Shown piece by piece: positions 32,514 to 40,720 of a DNA stretch of 64,000 nucleotides. Positions within the stretch are counted from its first letter, which is position 1. Each line of letters opens with the position of its first letter. The stretch comes from Ruminococcus sp. (GTDB taxonomy: Bacteria > Bacillota > Clostridia > Oscillospirales > Ruminococcaceae). The notes beneath the pieces were generated by a model. It saw only the letters and a program-made list of their open reading frames with translations, was not told the DNA's origin and ran no database searches. Made by a program: the position numbers and the translations under genes. The DNA lies in assembly GCA_021202895.1 (NCBI GenBank), contig JAJQCE010000030.1:1-64000 (forward strand), read 5' to 3'.

Positions 32514-33626
32514 ATGACGCTTGATGAATTAAGAGGACAAATAAATGATATAGACGACCAGATGCTGGAACTTTTTGTAAAACGCATGGATATTTGCTAC
32601 AGAGTCGCTGAATATAAAATCGAGAATAATCTCGCTGTTTTTCACGCTGATCGTGAGAAGCAGATAATTGATAGGGTTCGCAGTGCCGTTTCAGAGGATA
32701 TGGCTAATCCTGCCGAAGTGCTTTTTACAAATATCATGGACATATCAAAGTGCAAGCAGTTCCAGCGCTTTTTTGCAGACTCGGATGGCTTTGAAAGCAA
32801 GCCGCTTGATTTGATGGGTTCTCATAGCGTTGCTGTTCCTGGAACAATAGGTTCTTATTCTCATGTTGCCGCAAAAAAACTTTTGCCTGATTCGACACCT
32901 GAATTTTACGAATCCTTTGCTGAGGTGTTTAAGGCTGTAGACGAGGGCAGAGCGGAGTTTGGCATTGTTCCTATAGTTAATTCTACAGCAGGCTCAGTCA
33001 GTCAGACCTATGAGCTTATGCGTAAATTTGATTTTAATATCTGCGCCTGCACCAAGGTTGCGGCTAATCATTGCTTTGTAACCAAGCACGGCACGGACAT
33101 ATCTAAAATAAAAAATGTTTATTCTCACGAGCAGGCACTTATGCAGTGTTCAAAATATATAGAGGAGCATGACTTTAAGGCTCACACCTATGAAAATACG
33201 GCGTTAGCGGCGGCATATGTTCTTGAAAGCGATAAGCCAATTGCGGCTATTTGCTCGGAGGAGTGCGCTAATCATTTCGGGCTTGACATTATTGATTATG
33301 GTATTGCAAACGCAGACTGCAACTTTACAAAGTTTATTCTTATTTCAAAGGATATACTTTTAGCAGAGGATGCGGATATTATCAGCGTTTCTCTTTCGCT
33401 TCCTCACCAGACATCTGCATTATATCGGCTTTTGACTAAGTTTTCCGTTTCAGGGCTAAATCTTACAATGATTGAATCCCGCCCGATTGCAAATACTGAT
33501 TTTGACGTGTTGTTCTACCTTGACTTTGAAGGCTCGATAAATTCGCCTGACGTTGTTAAGCTTATAAGAGAGCTTGAATCTGAGCTGAGCTATTTTAAAT
33601 TTCTTGGCAACTATAAAGAAATATAA
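32514..33626 (+). CDS. pheA: Bifunctional chorismate mutase / prephenate dehydratase
   Basis: Converts chorismate to prephenate and then phenylpyruvate, the committed route to phenylalanine. 370 residues, P-protein layout: an AroQ chorismate mutase helix bundle (LDELRGQINDIDDQMLELFVKRM) to ~90, the dehydratase domain (GTIGSYSHVAA; GIVPIVNSTAGSV) to ~280, then an ACT domain with the phenylalanine-binding ESRPI motif. The catalytic TRF motif of the dehydratase reads TKF (NADCNFTKFILIS), an Arg-to-Lys change in a residue normally conserved. The start follows GGGAG. Feedback inhibition by phenylalanine is expected from the ACT domain. ispF follows after 53 nt. Confidence 0.93.
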   Translation: MTLDELRGQINDIDDQMLELFVKRMDICYRVAEYKIENNLAVFHADREKQIIDRVRSAVSEDMANPAEVLFTNIMDISKCKQFQRFFADSDGFESKPLDLMGSHSVAVPGTIGSYSHVAAKKLLPDSTPEFYESFAEVFKAVDEGRAEFGIVPIVNSTAGSVSQTYELMRKFDFNICACTKVAANHCFVTKHGTDISKIKNVYSHEQALMQCSKYIEEHDFKAHTYENTALAAAYVLESDKPIAAICSEECANHFGLDIIDYGIANADCNFTKFILISKDILLAEDADIISVSLSLPHQTSALYRLLTKFSVSGLNLTMIESRPIANTDFDVLFYLDFEGSINSPDVVKLIRELESELSYFKFLGNYKEI

Positions 33627-33679
33627 GTACGATTAGAATTTGTCTGCAAAAAATGTGCTATTTTAAATGAGGTGATTAA

Positions 33680-34156
33680 ATGCGTATAGGTCAGGGCTAT
33701 GACGTTCACAGGCTTGTTAAAGGACGAAAGCTAATTTTAGGCGGCGTTGAGATTGAATATGAAAAGGGATTGCTTGGTCATTCGGACGCTGATGTGCTTG
33801 CTCATGCGATTATGGACGCAATTTTAGGAGCTGCGACTTTGGGCGATATTGGACACCTTTTTCCAGACAACGACCCTGATTACAGCGGTGCGGACAGCAT
33901 AAAGCTTCTGAAAAGAGTTTGCGAAATTGTAAATGACGAGGGCTATAAAATAGTCAATATCGATTCGACAATTATTGCGCAGAGTCCGAAGCTTGCGCCG
34001 TTTATTAAATTTATGAGAGAAAATATAGCCAAAGCTTGTGATATTGACATTAGCTGCGTCGGCGTTAAAGCTACTACTGAGGAGGGCTTGGGCTTTACGG
34101 GAGCAGGCGAGGGAATCAGTGCTTTGGCTGTATGTTTAATAGAAGGAAATCTCTAA
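33680..34156 (+). CDS. ispF: 2-C-methyl-D-erythritol 2,4-cyclodiphosphate synthase
   Basis: Fifth enzyme of the MEP isoprenoid pathway, forming the cyclic diphosphate with release of CMP. 158 residues, standard length for the trimeric enzyme. The metal ligands Asp8 and His10 (GYDVHRL), and His34 with the neighbouring [14 protein letters not shown], are in place. GDIGHLFPD and the C-terminal [16 protein letters not shown] complete the active site and trimer interface. GAGGTG precedes the start. It probably shares the pheA transcript. Confidence 0.96.
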   Translation: MRIGQGYDVHRLVKGRKLILGGVEIEYEKGLLGHSDADVLAHAIMDAILGAATLGDIGHLFPDNDPDYSGADSIKLLKRVCEIVNDEGYKIVNIDSTIIAQSPKLAPFIKFMRENIAKACDIDISCVGVKATTEEGLGFTGAGEGISALAVCLIEGNL

Positions 34157-34219
34157 AAAACCATACACGACAAGCTTTTTAGAGATGTTTAAAAAATATT
34201 TAATCTGGAGGTTATAATT

Positions 34220-34561
34220 ATGCCGTTTATCAATGTTAAGACAAATGTATCTGTATCAAAGGAAAAGGAGATAGCTGTTAAATCCGCACTTGGAGAGGCG
34301 ATTACGACTATTCCTGGAAAATCAGAGGCTTGGCTTATGGTAGGTATAGAGCCTGATTACTCTTTGTATTTCAAGGGAACAGACGAGCCTGCCGCATTAG
34401 TTGAGGTGAGCGTTTACGGAAAAGCAAATCCTACAGCCTTTGATGCGCTGACCGCTGAAATCTGTGAAATATTAGGTCAGCAGCTTTCGGTTGACGCTTC
34501 GAGAATTTACGTGAAATATGCCGCCACTGCCGATTGGGGTTGGAACGGCTCGAATTTTTAA
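34220..34561 (+). CDS. MIF-like phenylpyruvate tautomerase
   Basis: A 113-residue member of the tautomerase superfamily, MIF branch. Pro2 (MPFINV), the catalytic base after Met removal, is present, and the C-terminal IYVKYAATADWGWNGSNF matches MIF-type proteins (WGWNG end). Trimeric, cytoplasmic; these enzymes tautomerise phenylpyruvate-like keto acids in vitro and the physiological substrate in bacteria is uncertain. A GGAGG ribosome site precedes it. Placement two genes after pheA, which makes phenylpyruvate, is suggestive but may be chance. A terminator follows at once. Confidence 0.85.
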   Translation: MPFINVKTNVSVSKEKEIAVKSALGEAITTIPGKSEAWLMVGIEPDYSLYFKGTDEPAALVEVSVYGKANPTAFDALTAEICEILGQQLSVDASRIYVKYAATADWGWNGSNF

Positions 34562-34568
34562 TAAAAAG

Positions 34569-34598
34569 GCGGCTGATCACAATTCAGCCGCTGTTTTT
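34569..34598 (+). terminator. Hairpin terminator of the pheA-ispF-tautomerase operon
   Basis: GCGGCTGA (34569-34576) pairs with TCAGCCGC (34584-34591), then TGTTTTT. Confidence 0.9.
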
Positions 34599-34809
34599 AT
34601 CTGTAAACCTCTTTGTGCTTGATGCCGTTTTGGTCAAGCAGCGCAATTACTTTGTCGGGATCTGCTCCTCTTAGAGAAATCGAGTAGCCGCAGCCTGAAC
34701 CTACATCTTTCGGAGTAGAAACCACATCGCAGTGTAAGCCCTTGTCTTTTAAAAGCTTCTGCGTCTTTAAAGCATAGGTTATCGAGGTCATTCCTATAAG
34801 ATATTTCAT
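34597..34809 (-). CDS. DUF3343 family protein (putative Se/S carrier)
   Basis: 70-residue protein matching the DUF3343 layout: MKYLIGMTSITYALKTQKLL at the start and the CGYSISL motif with its single conserved Cys. Family members have been called putative selenium/sulfur carriers because some occur with selenium metabolism genes; no such gene is adjacent here. The start at 34809 follows GGTG; a longer in-frame option would overlap glgB and has no ribosome site. It lies 67 nt downstream of glgB on the same strand and could be the last gene of the marR-glgB transcript. Confidence 0.85.
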   Translation of the reverse strand: MKYLIGMTSITYALKTQKLLKDKGLHCDVVSTPKDVGSGCGYSISLRGADPDKVIALLDQNGIKHKEVYR

Positions 34810-34876
34810 AGCGTCACCACAAAAATAAATTAAGCAAAATGCTCTTATATATGGTATGTCAACACCATGAAAAACG

Positions 34877-36694
34877 TTACTTTTTCTTTGAAGCCTCTTT
34901 TTCTTCGGCAAGATAGACAGCTGCGCTGAATTTGTTAAGGCTTAGCTTTACTGAAAAGTCCTCTTCGCAAGCTGTCGGTTCAATCGTCACAAGCTTTTCT
35001 GACGGCGTATCTCCCCCGTAGGTTTGCTCATCGGAAGATAAAAGGGGAGTGAGCGTCCACTTTTGCGGCAGTTTAACTTCAACTGTCTGCTTGGCTCCTG
35101 AGAAATTAAATGCGCAAACTACATTCTGCCCCTGCGAGCTTCTTAAATATACATACACATTCTGCAAATCATTATCCGCCATAAGCCAGCGAAAAGATGA
35201 GGAGCTGTACTCATTTTCGTAAAGTGCGGGAAGAGTGCGGTAAAGCTCACACAGCTTTTTGAAATAGCGGTTAAAGCTTTCATGCAGAGGATATGTAAGC
35301 AGGTCGAAATCCTGCTCTCTTGTTTCGTCCCATTCACGAAACTGTGCGTTTTCACTGCCCATAAAATTTAGCTTCTTGCCAGGGTGAGTAAACATATACG
35401 TGTACATGGCTCTTGCCTGCGGAAATTTTTCCTCGTAATCGCCCCACATTTTTTGAATGATTGTCGCTTTTCCGTGAACATTTTCGTCATGCGACATCTC
35501 AAGCAGGTAAAGCTCGTTGTAAAAATACTGCATTGAAAATGTCAGCTTGTGGTGATGATACCTTCGCTCAATCGGCGGAGTGCGAAAGTAATCAAGCATA
35601 TCGTTCATCCAGCCTAAATCCCACTTGTAGTCGAAGCCCAGTCCTCCGTACTCTACAGGCGCAGTTATCTTTGGAAATGCTGTTGAATCCTCCGCTATAA
35701 GCATACAGTCAGGATGCCTTAGCTGCAAGCCCTGATTCATTTTCTTGAAAAAGTCAACTGAGTTTGGATTAACCCCTCTTTCAGGCTCGCCCTGCCAGTA
35801 AATTGCACGGCTAATAGCGTCCATCCTCAGTCCGTCAAAGTGAAATTTCTCCAGCCAGTAATTTGCGCAGGACTGCATAAATACAGCAGACGAAGCCTTG
35901 TTGAAAAGAAAATTACAGGTTCCCCATTCGCTTATCGAAACGTCCGAATCGGGATATTCATAAAGCTCCATACCGTCATATTTTCTAAGCGAATATCCGT
36001 CAAGCGCAAAATGCACCAGCACAAAATCCAGAATCGCACCTATATCATTTGCATGAAGCTTGTCTATCAGCTCCATAAGCTGCGCCGCCGTTCCATATCG
36101 TGAGGTAGGCGAAAAAAAGCCTGTGTTCTGATAGCCCCACGAGCAATCCGCAGGATGCTCCGATAAAGGCATAAATTCAACGTGGGTAAAGCCGTGTTCT
36201 TTTAAATAGGGAATTAAAATATCGGCAAGCTCATTGTAGGTATACCAGCCGTTTTCATCATTCTCATTTTGCTTCCATGAGCCTAAGTGCATTTCATAAA
36301 TGTTAAGCGGCTTGTTGTAGTTTTTATCACGCTCAGAAAGCCATTTTTCATCGCTGAATTTGTATTCGTTCAAATCTCTTACAATAGACGCCCATTGAGG
36401 TCTTAGCTCCATGCCAAAGCCGTAAGGGTCGCAGTGACGAACCTTTTCGCCCATGCGTGTTAAGATTATGTATTTGTACATATCCCCAGCCTTTGCGCCT
36501 TTGATTTCAATTTCCCAAAAGCCGTTGTTACAGCTCATCTGGTATGGCTTCCAGTCGTTAAAGCTGCCCTCAATCGAAACCTTTGCCGCATTAGGTGCAT
36601 AGGTGCAGAATCTGACGCCGTTTTCTGTGACGTGTGCTCCAAGATATTCATAAACGTTAAAGTCAGTGCCGTTTAAAAATTCATTGTATCCCAT
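34877..36694 (-). CDS. glgB: 1,4-alpha-glucan branching enzyme
   Basis: GH13 enzyme that adds alpha-1,6 branches to glycogen. 605 residues: an N-terminal CBM48 beta-sandwich (GVRFCTYAPNAAKVSIEGSF), the catalytic barrel with the four GH13 regions (ILDFVLVHF, DGLRMDAIS with the Asp nucleophile, LIAEDSTAFP with the Glu acid/base, MSHDENVHGK with the third Asp) and a C-terminal beta domain. Two small changes from most GlgB proteins: DFVLVHF in region I and SHDENVHG rather than SHDEVVHG. GGAGG precedes the ATG by 9 nt. It is 16 nt after a marR gene and lacks glgA/glgC neighbours here. Confidence 0.93.
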   Translation of the reverse strand: MGYNEFLNGTDFNVYEYLGAHVTENGVRFCTYAPNAAKVSIEGSFNDWKPYQMSCNNGFWEIEIKGAKAGDMYKYIILTRMGEKVRHCDPYGFGMELRPQWASIVRDLNEYKFSDEKWLSERDKNYNKPLNIYEMHLGSWKQNENDENGWYTYNELADILIPYLKEHGFTHVEFMPLSEHPADCSWGYQNTGFFSPTSRYGTAAQLMELIDKLHANDIGAILDFVLVHFALDGYSLRKYDGMELYEYPDSDVSISEWGTCNFLFNKASSAVFMQSCANYWLEKFHFDGLRMDAISRAIYWQGEPERGVNPNSVDFFKKMNQGLQLRHPDCMLIAEDSTAFPKITAPVEYGGLGFDYKWDLGWMNDMLDYFRTPPIERRYHHHKLTFSMQYFYNELYLLEMSHDENVHGKATIIQKMWGDYEEKFPQARAMYTYMFTHPGKKLNFMGSENAQFREWDETREQDFDLLTYPLHESFNRYFKKLCELYRTLPALYENEYSSSSFRWLMADNDLQNVYVYLRSSQGQNVVCAFNFSGAKQTVEVKLPQKWTLTPLLSSDEQTYGGDTPSEKLVTIEPTACEEDFSVKLSLNKFSAAVYLAEEKEASKKK

Positions 36695-36710
36695 ATAATT
36701 TTCCTCCGAT

Positions 36711-37121
36711 TTAATGCAAAAGCTTTGATAAAATCCTTATAAATTCACTGCGCTCCGTTTCGTTAAGCTTTATAAAAGCACGGTCAAAAAGACAGCAGGT
36801 TTTCTCTCTTTTATCTTCAATGTATTTTATACCGCTTTCTGTAATTTTAATATATGCCTCGCGCTTGTCTTTATCTGATCTCTGTCGGGTTATATAGCCC
36901 TTTTTTTCAAGCGTTTTTATCAGCGACGCAGTTCTCGGAGTGGTAATGTTAAGCTGCTTGGAAAGCTCGCTGGGTTTAAAGCTTTTATCTTTATCAATAT
37001 TTAAATAGGAAAGCAGTCTGCATTCGCCTCGAAGAAACTCGGTTGCTTCATTAGCCGCATTGCTGAAATATGTTTCCTTCAGCGTTTCTAAAAATGCTTC
37101 TGTTGTACGTCTTATTTCCAT
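36711..37121 (-). CDS. MarR-family regulator upstream of glgB
   Basis: 136-residue winged-helix regulator. Recognition helix region KPSELSKQLNITTPRTASLIKTLEKKGYI, wing RQRSDKDKREAYIKIT. The ATG at 37121 follows GGAGG. It heads an operon with glgB and probably binds the perfect palindrome at 37144-37162, which overlaps the expected transcription start, so autorepression is likely. The ligand is unknown. A pair Cys-Cys in REKTCCLFDRA might be redox-sensitive, but that is speculation. Confidence 0.88.
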   Translation of the reverse strand: MEIRRTTEAFLETLKETYFSNAANEATEFLRGECRLLSYLNIDKDKSFKPSELSKQLNITTPRTASLIKTLEKKGYITRQRSDKDKREAYIKITESGIKYIEDKREKTCCLFDRAFIKLNETERSEFIRILSKLLH

Positions 37122-37143
37122 CAAAATCAGCCTCCATAAAATT

Positions 37144-37162
37144 TATCTAACACTATTAGATA
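37144..37162. promoter_or_regulatory. MarR operator palindrome
   Basis: TATCTAA-CACTA-TTAGATA, perfect 7-bp arms, placed directly downstream of the -10 of the marR-glgB promoter. Strong candidate site for the MarR encoded 23 nt downstream. Confidence 0.75.
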
Positions 37163-37190
37163 TTATATCATACACTATTTTATCTGTCAA
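37162..37190 (-). promoter_or_regulatory. Sigma-A promoter of marR-glgB
   Basis: Minus strand TTGACA (37190-37185), 17 nt, TATAAT (37167-37162), touching the operator. Confidence 0.9.
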
Positions 37191-37233
37191 TATATAAATT
37201 GTCTGTTTTCAAAAAGTTCATATTTTTCGATGC

Positions 37234-37281
37234 AAAAAACCATCTTAAGATAATCTGGCGCAGCAAATTATCTTAAGATGG
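37234..37281 (-). terminator. Hairpin terminator of valS
   Basis: CCATCTTAAGATAAT (37240-37254) and ATTATCTTAAGATGG (37267-37281) are perfect 15-nt arms; on the minus strand six T residues follow. The loop carries GGCGCAGC, related to the short palindromes noted at 1 and 1116. Confidence 0.92.
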
Positions 37282-37291
37282 GTAAAAACAT

Positions 37292-39910
37292 TTATTTCAA
37301 CGCCGCAATTGACTGCTCGATTTTATCAAGCTTTTCCTTAGCCTTTTCAAGCTTTTGACGCTGTGTGTCAATCAACTGCTGCGGTGCTTTTGCGAGGAAG
37401 CCGTCGTTTGAAAGCTTTGAGCTAAGAAAATCTACGTCCTTAAGAGCCTTTTTCTTTTCCTTTTCAAGCCGTGCAAGCTCCTTGTCGGAATCAATAATAT
37501 CAGAAAGCGGAATAAAAATTCTTGCGCTGTCTGTAACGGCAGTGACTGTATCGCTAAGCGTAACCTTGTCTGTAATATAAACCCCGCTTGCGTATGCAAG
37601 TCTTTCAAAGAACATAGCTCCCTGCTCAAAAACCTCAGGCTGTGCGGTTTCAATGTAAAGCTTGGATTTTACAGACGGCTGAATATTCATCTCACTACGG
37701 ATATTTCTGACAGCCTTTATAGCGAGAATGATTTTTTCAAAATCCTCCTCCTCGTTTTTAAAGCAAAGCTTTTCGTCAAAGGCAGGATAGTTTTCGAGCA
37801 TTAGTATGCTTTCGCCATCGGTAAGCTTCTGCCAGATTTCCTCTGTGATGTACGGCATAAACGGGTGCAGTAGCTTAAGCATTCCTTTCATAACCCACAC
37901 GAGAACCGTCTGTGCGGCAATTGCGGTTTCGCCGCCTGCAAGTATTCTCGGCTTTGTAAGCTCAATATACCAGTCGCAGTAAACGTCCCATATAAAATCA
38001 TAAAGCTTTGCGATTGCAACGCCCAGCTCAAAGCTAGTAAGATTTTCGTCAATCTCTTTGCACAGGGTGTTAAATTTTGAAACTATCCACTTGTCCTCTG
38101 TCGTCATTTGCTCAGGCAAACTGTCGGTCTTAAAGCCGTCAGGAAGATTCATCATTATAAATCTCGAAGCGTTCCAAAGCTTGTTTGCAAAGTTCCTTGA
38201 GGCTTTAACCTTGTCGTTTGAATAGCGCATATCGTTTCCAGGAGCATTTCCTGTCGCAAGAGTAAAGCGCAGAGCGTCAGCTCCGTATTTCGAGATGATT
38301 TCAAGCGGATCTATGCCGTTACCGAGAGATTTCGACATTTTTCTGCCCTGCTCATCTCTCACTAGTCCGTGAATCAGCACTGTGTCAAACGGTTTTTCGT
38401 TCATGTTTTCCATGCCTGCGACAATCATTCTCGATACCCAGAAGAATATAATATCATAGCCAGTTACAAGCGTATTTGTTGGGTAGAAGTATTCTAAATC
38501 ATCAGTCTTGTCTGGCCAGCCTAACGTTGAAAACGGCCAGAGAGCGGATGAAAACCAAGTGTCCAGCGTGTCGGGATCCTGACGCATAGGCTTGCCGCAT
38601 TTCGGGCATACGGCACTGTCTTCCTTTGTTACAAGCATATCGCCGCAGTCATCGCAGTAAAAGGCAGGTATTCTGTGTCCCCACCAAAGCTGACGTGAAA
38701 TGCACCAGTCACGAATGTCGTTAAGCCAGTTAAAATAATTCTTTTCAAATCTTTCAGGGATAAATTTAATGTTGCCGTCCTCTACAGCCTTAATTGCAGG
38801 CTTCGCAAGCTCCTCCATCTTAACGAACCACTGAAGCGAAACTCTCGGCTCAACTGTCGTTCCACAGCGGTAGCAGGTGCCGACATTGTGAGAATGCTCT
38901 TCGATTTTTACGATATATCCGCCCTTTTCAAGATCCTCAACTATTTTCTTTCGTGCATCATATCTGTCCATGCCTGCATAGTCGGGATAATCCTCAGTAA
39001 TTTTAGCGTCCTCAGTGAGAACGTTTATGATCGGCAGGCTGTGGCGGAGTCCGACCTCAAAGTCGTTAGGATCGTGCGCAGGCGTGATTTTTACAACTCC
39101 TGTACCAAATTCCATATCAACATAGCTGTCGGCAACTATAGGAATTTCTCTCCCAGCAAGCGGCAAAATGAGGGTTTTACCGACAATATCCTTGTATCTT
39201 TCGTCCTTTGGATTGACTGCAACTGCGGTGTCGCCTAACAGAGTTTCAGGACGTGTGGTAGCAAGCTCAACATAGCCTGAGCCGTCCTTGAGCGGATAGC
39301 GCAGATGCCAGAAAAAGCCAGCCTGATCTTCATATTCAACCTCAGCGTTTGAAATTGAGGTGCAGCATTTCGGGCACCAGTTTATAATGCGCTCTCCTCT
39401 GTAAATCAAGCCCTTGTCGTAGTAGTTTACAAAGACCTCCTTTACAGCCTTTGAACAGCCCTCGTCCATCGTAAAGCGTTCACGCTCCCAGTCGCATGAG
39501 GAGCCAAGCTTTTTAAGCTGTGAAACTATTCTGCCGCCGTATTGCTTTTTCCAGTCCCATGCGCGTTCTAAGAAAGCTTCTCTGCCTATATCATCTTTGG
39601 TTATTCCTTCCTGACGCATAGCCTCAACTATCTTTGCTTCTGTCGCAATTGAAGCGTGGTCTGTTCCAGGCAGCCAGAGAGTACAGTAGCCGCTCATTCT
39701 TTTCCAGCGGATAAGAATATCCTGCAAGGTTTCGTCTAACGCATGACCCATGTGAAGCTGACCTGTTATATTCGGAGGCGGAATGACTATTGTATACGGT
39801 TGCTTGTCGTGATCTATTTCGGCATGAAAGCAGCCGTTGTCCGTCCACATTTTATAAATTCTGTCCTCAAACTCTGATGGGTTATAGAGCTTGTCAAGTT
39901 CCTTGCTCAT
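37292..39910 (-). CDS. valS: Valyl-tRNA synthetase
   Basis: Class I synthetase charging tRNA-Val, with editing of mischarged threonine. 872 residues, normal length. The HIGH-type motif is in PPNITGQLHMGHALD near residue 50; the CP1 editing domain follows (TTRPETLLGDTAVAVNP); the KMSKS loop is GRKMSKSLGNGIDP; the C-terminal coiled coil (residues ~800-872) is rich in Lys, Leu and Glu. The zinc-type motifs CPKCC and CDDCG/CPKCG are present. AAAGGA precedes the ATG. No T-box leader is visible upstream, which is notable because valS is often T-box-controlled in Firmicutes. Confidence 0.97.
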   Translation of the reverse strand: MSKELDKLYNPSEFEDRIYKMWTDNGCFHAEIDHDKQPYTIVIPPPNITGQLHMGHALDETLQDILIRWKRMSGYCTLWLPGTDHASIATEAKIVEAMRQEGITKDDIGREAFLERAWDWKKQYGGRIVSQLKKLGSSCDWERERFTMDEGCSKAVKEVFVNYYDKGLIYRGERIINWCPKCCTSISNAEVEYEDQAGFFWHLRYPLKDGSGYVELATTRPETLLGDTAVAVNPKDERYKDIVGKTLILPLAGREIPIVADSYVDMEFGTGVVKITPAHDPNDFEVGLRHSLPIINVLTEDAKITEDYPDYAGMDRYDARKKIVEDLEKGGYIVKIEEHSHNVGTCYRCGTTVEPRVSLQWFVKMEELAKPAIKAVEDGNIKFIPERFEKNYFNWLNDIRDWCISRQLWWGHRIPAFYCDDCGDMLVTKEDSAVCPKCGKPMRQDPDTLDTWFSSALWPFSTLGWPDKTDDLEYFYPTNTLVTGYDIIFFWVSRMIVAGMENMNEKPFDTVLIHGLVRDEQGRKMSKSLGNGIDPLEIISKYGADALRFTLATGNAPGNDMRYSNDKVKASRNFANKLWNASRFIMMNLPDGFKTDSLPEQMTTEDKWIVSKFNTLCKEIDENLTSFELGVAIAKLYDFIWDVYCDWYIELTKPRILAGGETAIAAQTVLVWVMKGMLKLLHPFMPYITEEIWQKLTDGESILMLENYPAFDEKLCFKNEEEDFEKIILAIKAVRNIRSEMNIQPSVKSKLYIETAQPEVFEQGAMFFERLAYASGVYITDKVTLSDTVTAVTDSARIFIPLSDIIDSDKELARLEKEKKKALKDVDFLSSKLSNDGFLAKAPQQLIDTQRQKLEKAKEKLDKIEQSIAALK

Positions 39911-40015
39911 AAAGGTCTGTCCTTTCGTTTTTCTTGATTTTAAGCTAAATATTCCGCTTGATTAAAAATCAAATTCAACACAAAAATTCGCTTCGGAATA
40001 TAAGTCTGTCAATAT

Positions 40016-40044
40016 ATTATCTCATATTTCAAAGTGTTTGTCAA
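40016..40044 (-). promoter_or_regulatory. Sigma-A promoter of valS
   Basis: Minus strand TTGACA (40044-40039), 17 nt, GATAAT (40021-40016). The ~105-nt leader has no specifier or antiterminator typical of a T-box. Confidence 0.75.
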
Positions 40045-40174
40045 TAGATTATTTATAAATAAATTGTATATTGGAATGTATTTATCCTTCACGAGAAAAT
40101 ACTTGATTTATAAAAATTAAGAATAAAATTGATTTTTCTGAAAACACTAAGCGTACAAAAGGAGCGTGATTTTT

Positions 40175-40612
40175 ATGAGCTGCAAAGAGGACTCGATCAA
40201 TCTTTTAAAGGAAACAAATGCAGGTATACAGATGGGAGCGTCAACGCTTGAGGAGATTATTTCAGATATATCTAATCAAAAGCTCAGGACGGTAATTCAC
40301 AATGCCAAAGCGGAGCATGATGATTTAGGTGATGAGGCGCATAAGCTGCTGCTTGAATACGGCGCAGATACAAAAGAGCCGCACCTGGCAGCTAAAGCTA
40401 TGAGCTGGATGAAAACGAATGTCAAGATGACGACTCAGCCGTCAGACCAGACCGCTGCGGAGCTTGTGACAGATGGCTGTAATATGGGTGTAAAGACGCT
40501 TAATAAGTATATAAATGAGTACAGCAAGGCGGATTCGACTACTGTTAATCTTGCAAAAAGGGTTATTAGGAGCGAAGAAAAGCTTTGCGACAATGTAAAG
40601 GAATTTTTGTAG
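40175..40612 (+). CDS. Ferritin-like / DUF2383-like four-helix protein
   Basis: 145-residue, mostly helical protein: LLKETNAGIQMGASTLEEII, then LRTVIHNAKAEHDDLGDEAHKLLLEYG, then two further helices. The spacing suggests a ferritin-like four-helix bundle of the DUF2383 type, several of which are stress-related. The ATG at 40175 follows AAAGGAG at about 10 nt; a GTG 9 nt earlier is too near the ribosome site. No clear promoter is seen; a terminator closes it. Metal binding is plausible from the Glu/His content (AEHDDLGDEAH) but not shown. Confidence 0.65.
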   Translation: MSCKEDSINLLKETNAGIQMGASTLEEIISDISNQKLRTVIHNAKAEHDDLGDEAHKLLLEYGADTKEPHLAAKAMSWMKTNVKMTTQPSDQTAAELVTDGCNMGVKTLNKYINEYSKADSTTVNLAKRVIRSEEKLCDNVKEFL

Positions 40613-40621
40613 ATGGTTAAA

Positions 40622-40650
40622 TCGAGGCTTTCAAGCTTCGGTTTTTTCTT
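40622..40650 (+). terminator. Hairpin terminator
   Basis: CGAGGCTT (40623-40630) pairs with AAGCTTCG (40633-40640, one G-T pair), then TTTTTTCTTTTT. Confidence 0.75.
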
Positions 40651-40657
40651 TTTAAGA

Positions 40658-40686
40658 TTGACAATTTAAAGCTTATATGTTATACT
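40658..40686 (+). promoter_or_regulatory. Sigma-A promoter of hflX
   Basis: TTGACA (40658-40663), 17 nt, TATACT (40681-40686), with the start codon 35 nt downstream. Confidence 0.82.
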
Positions 40687-40720
40687 AAAAATAAAGAAAA
40701 AAGTGCTAAAGGAGAAAATA

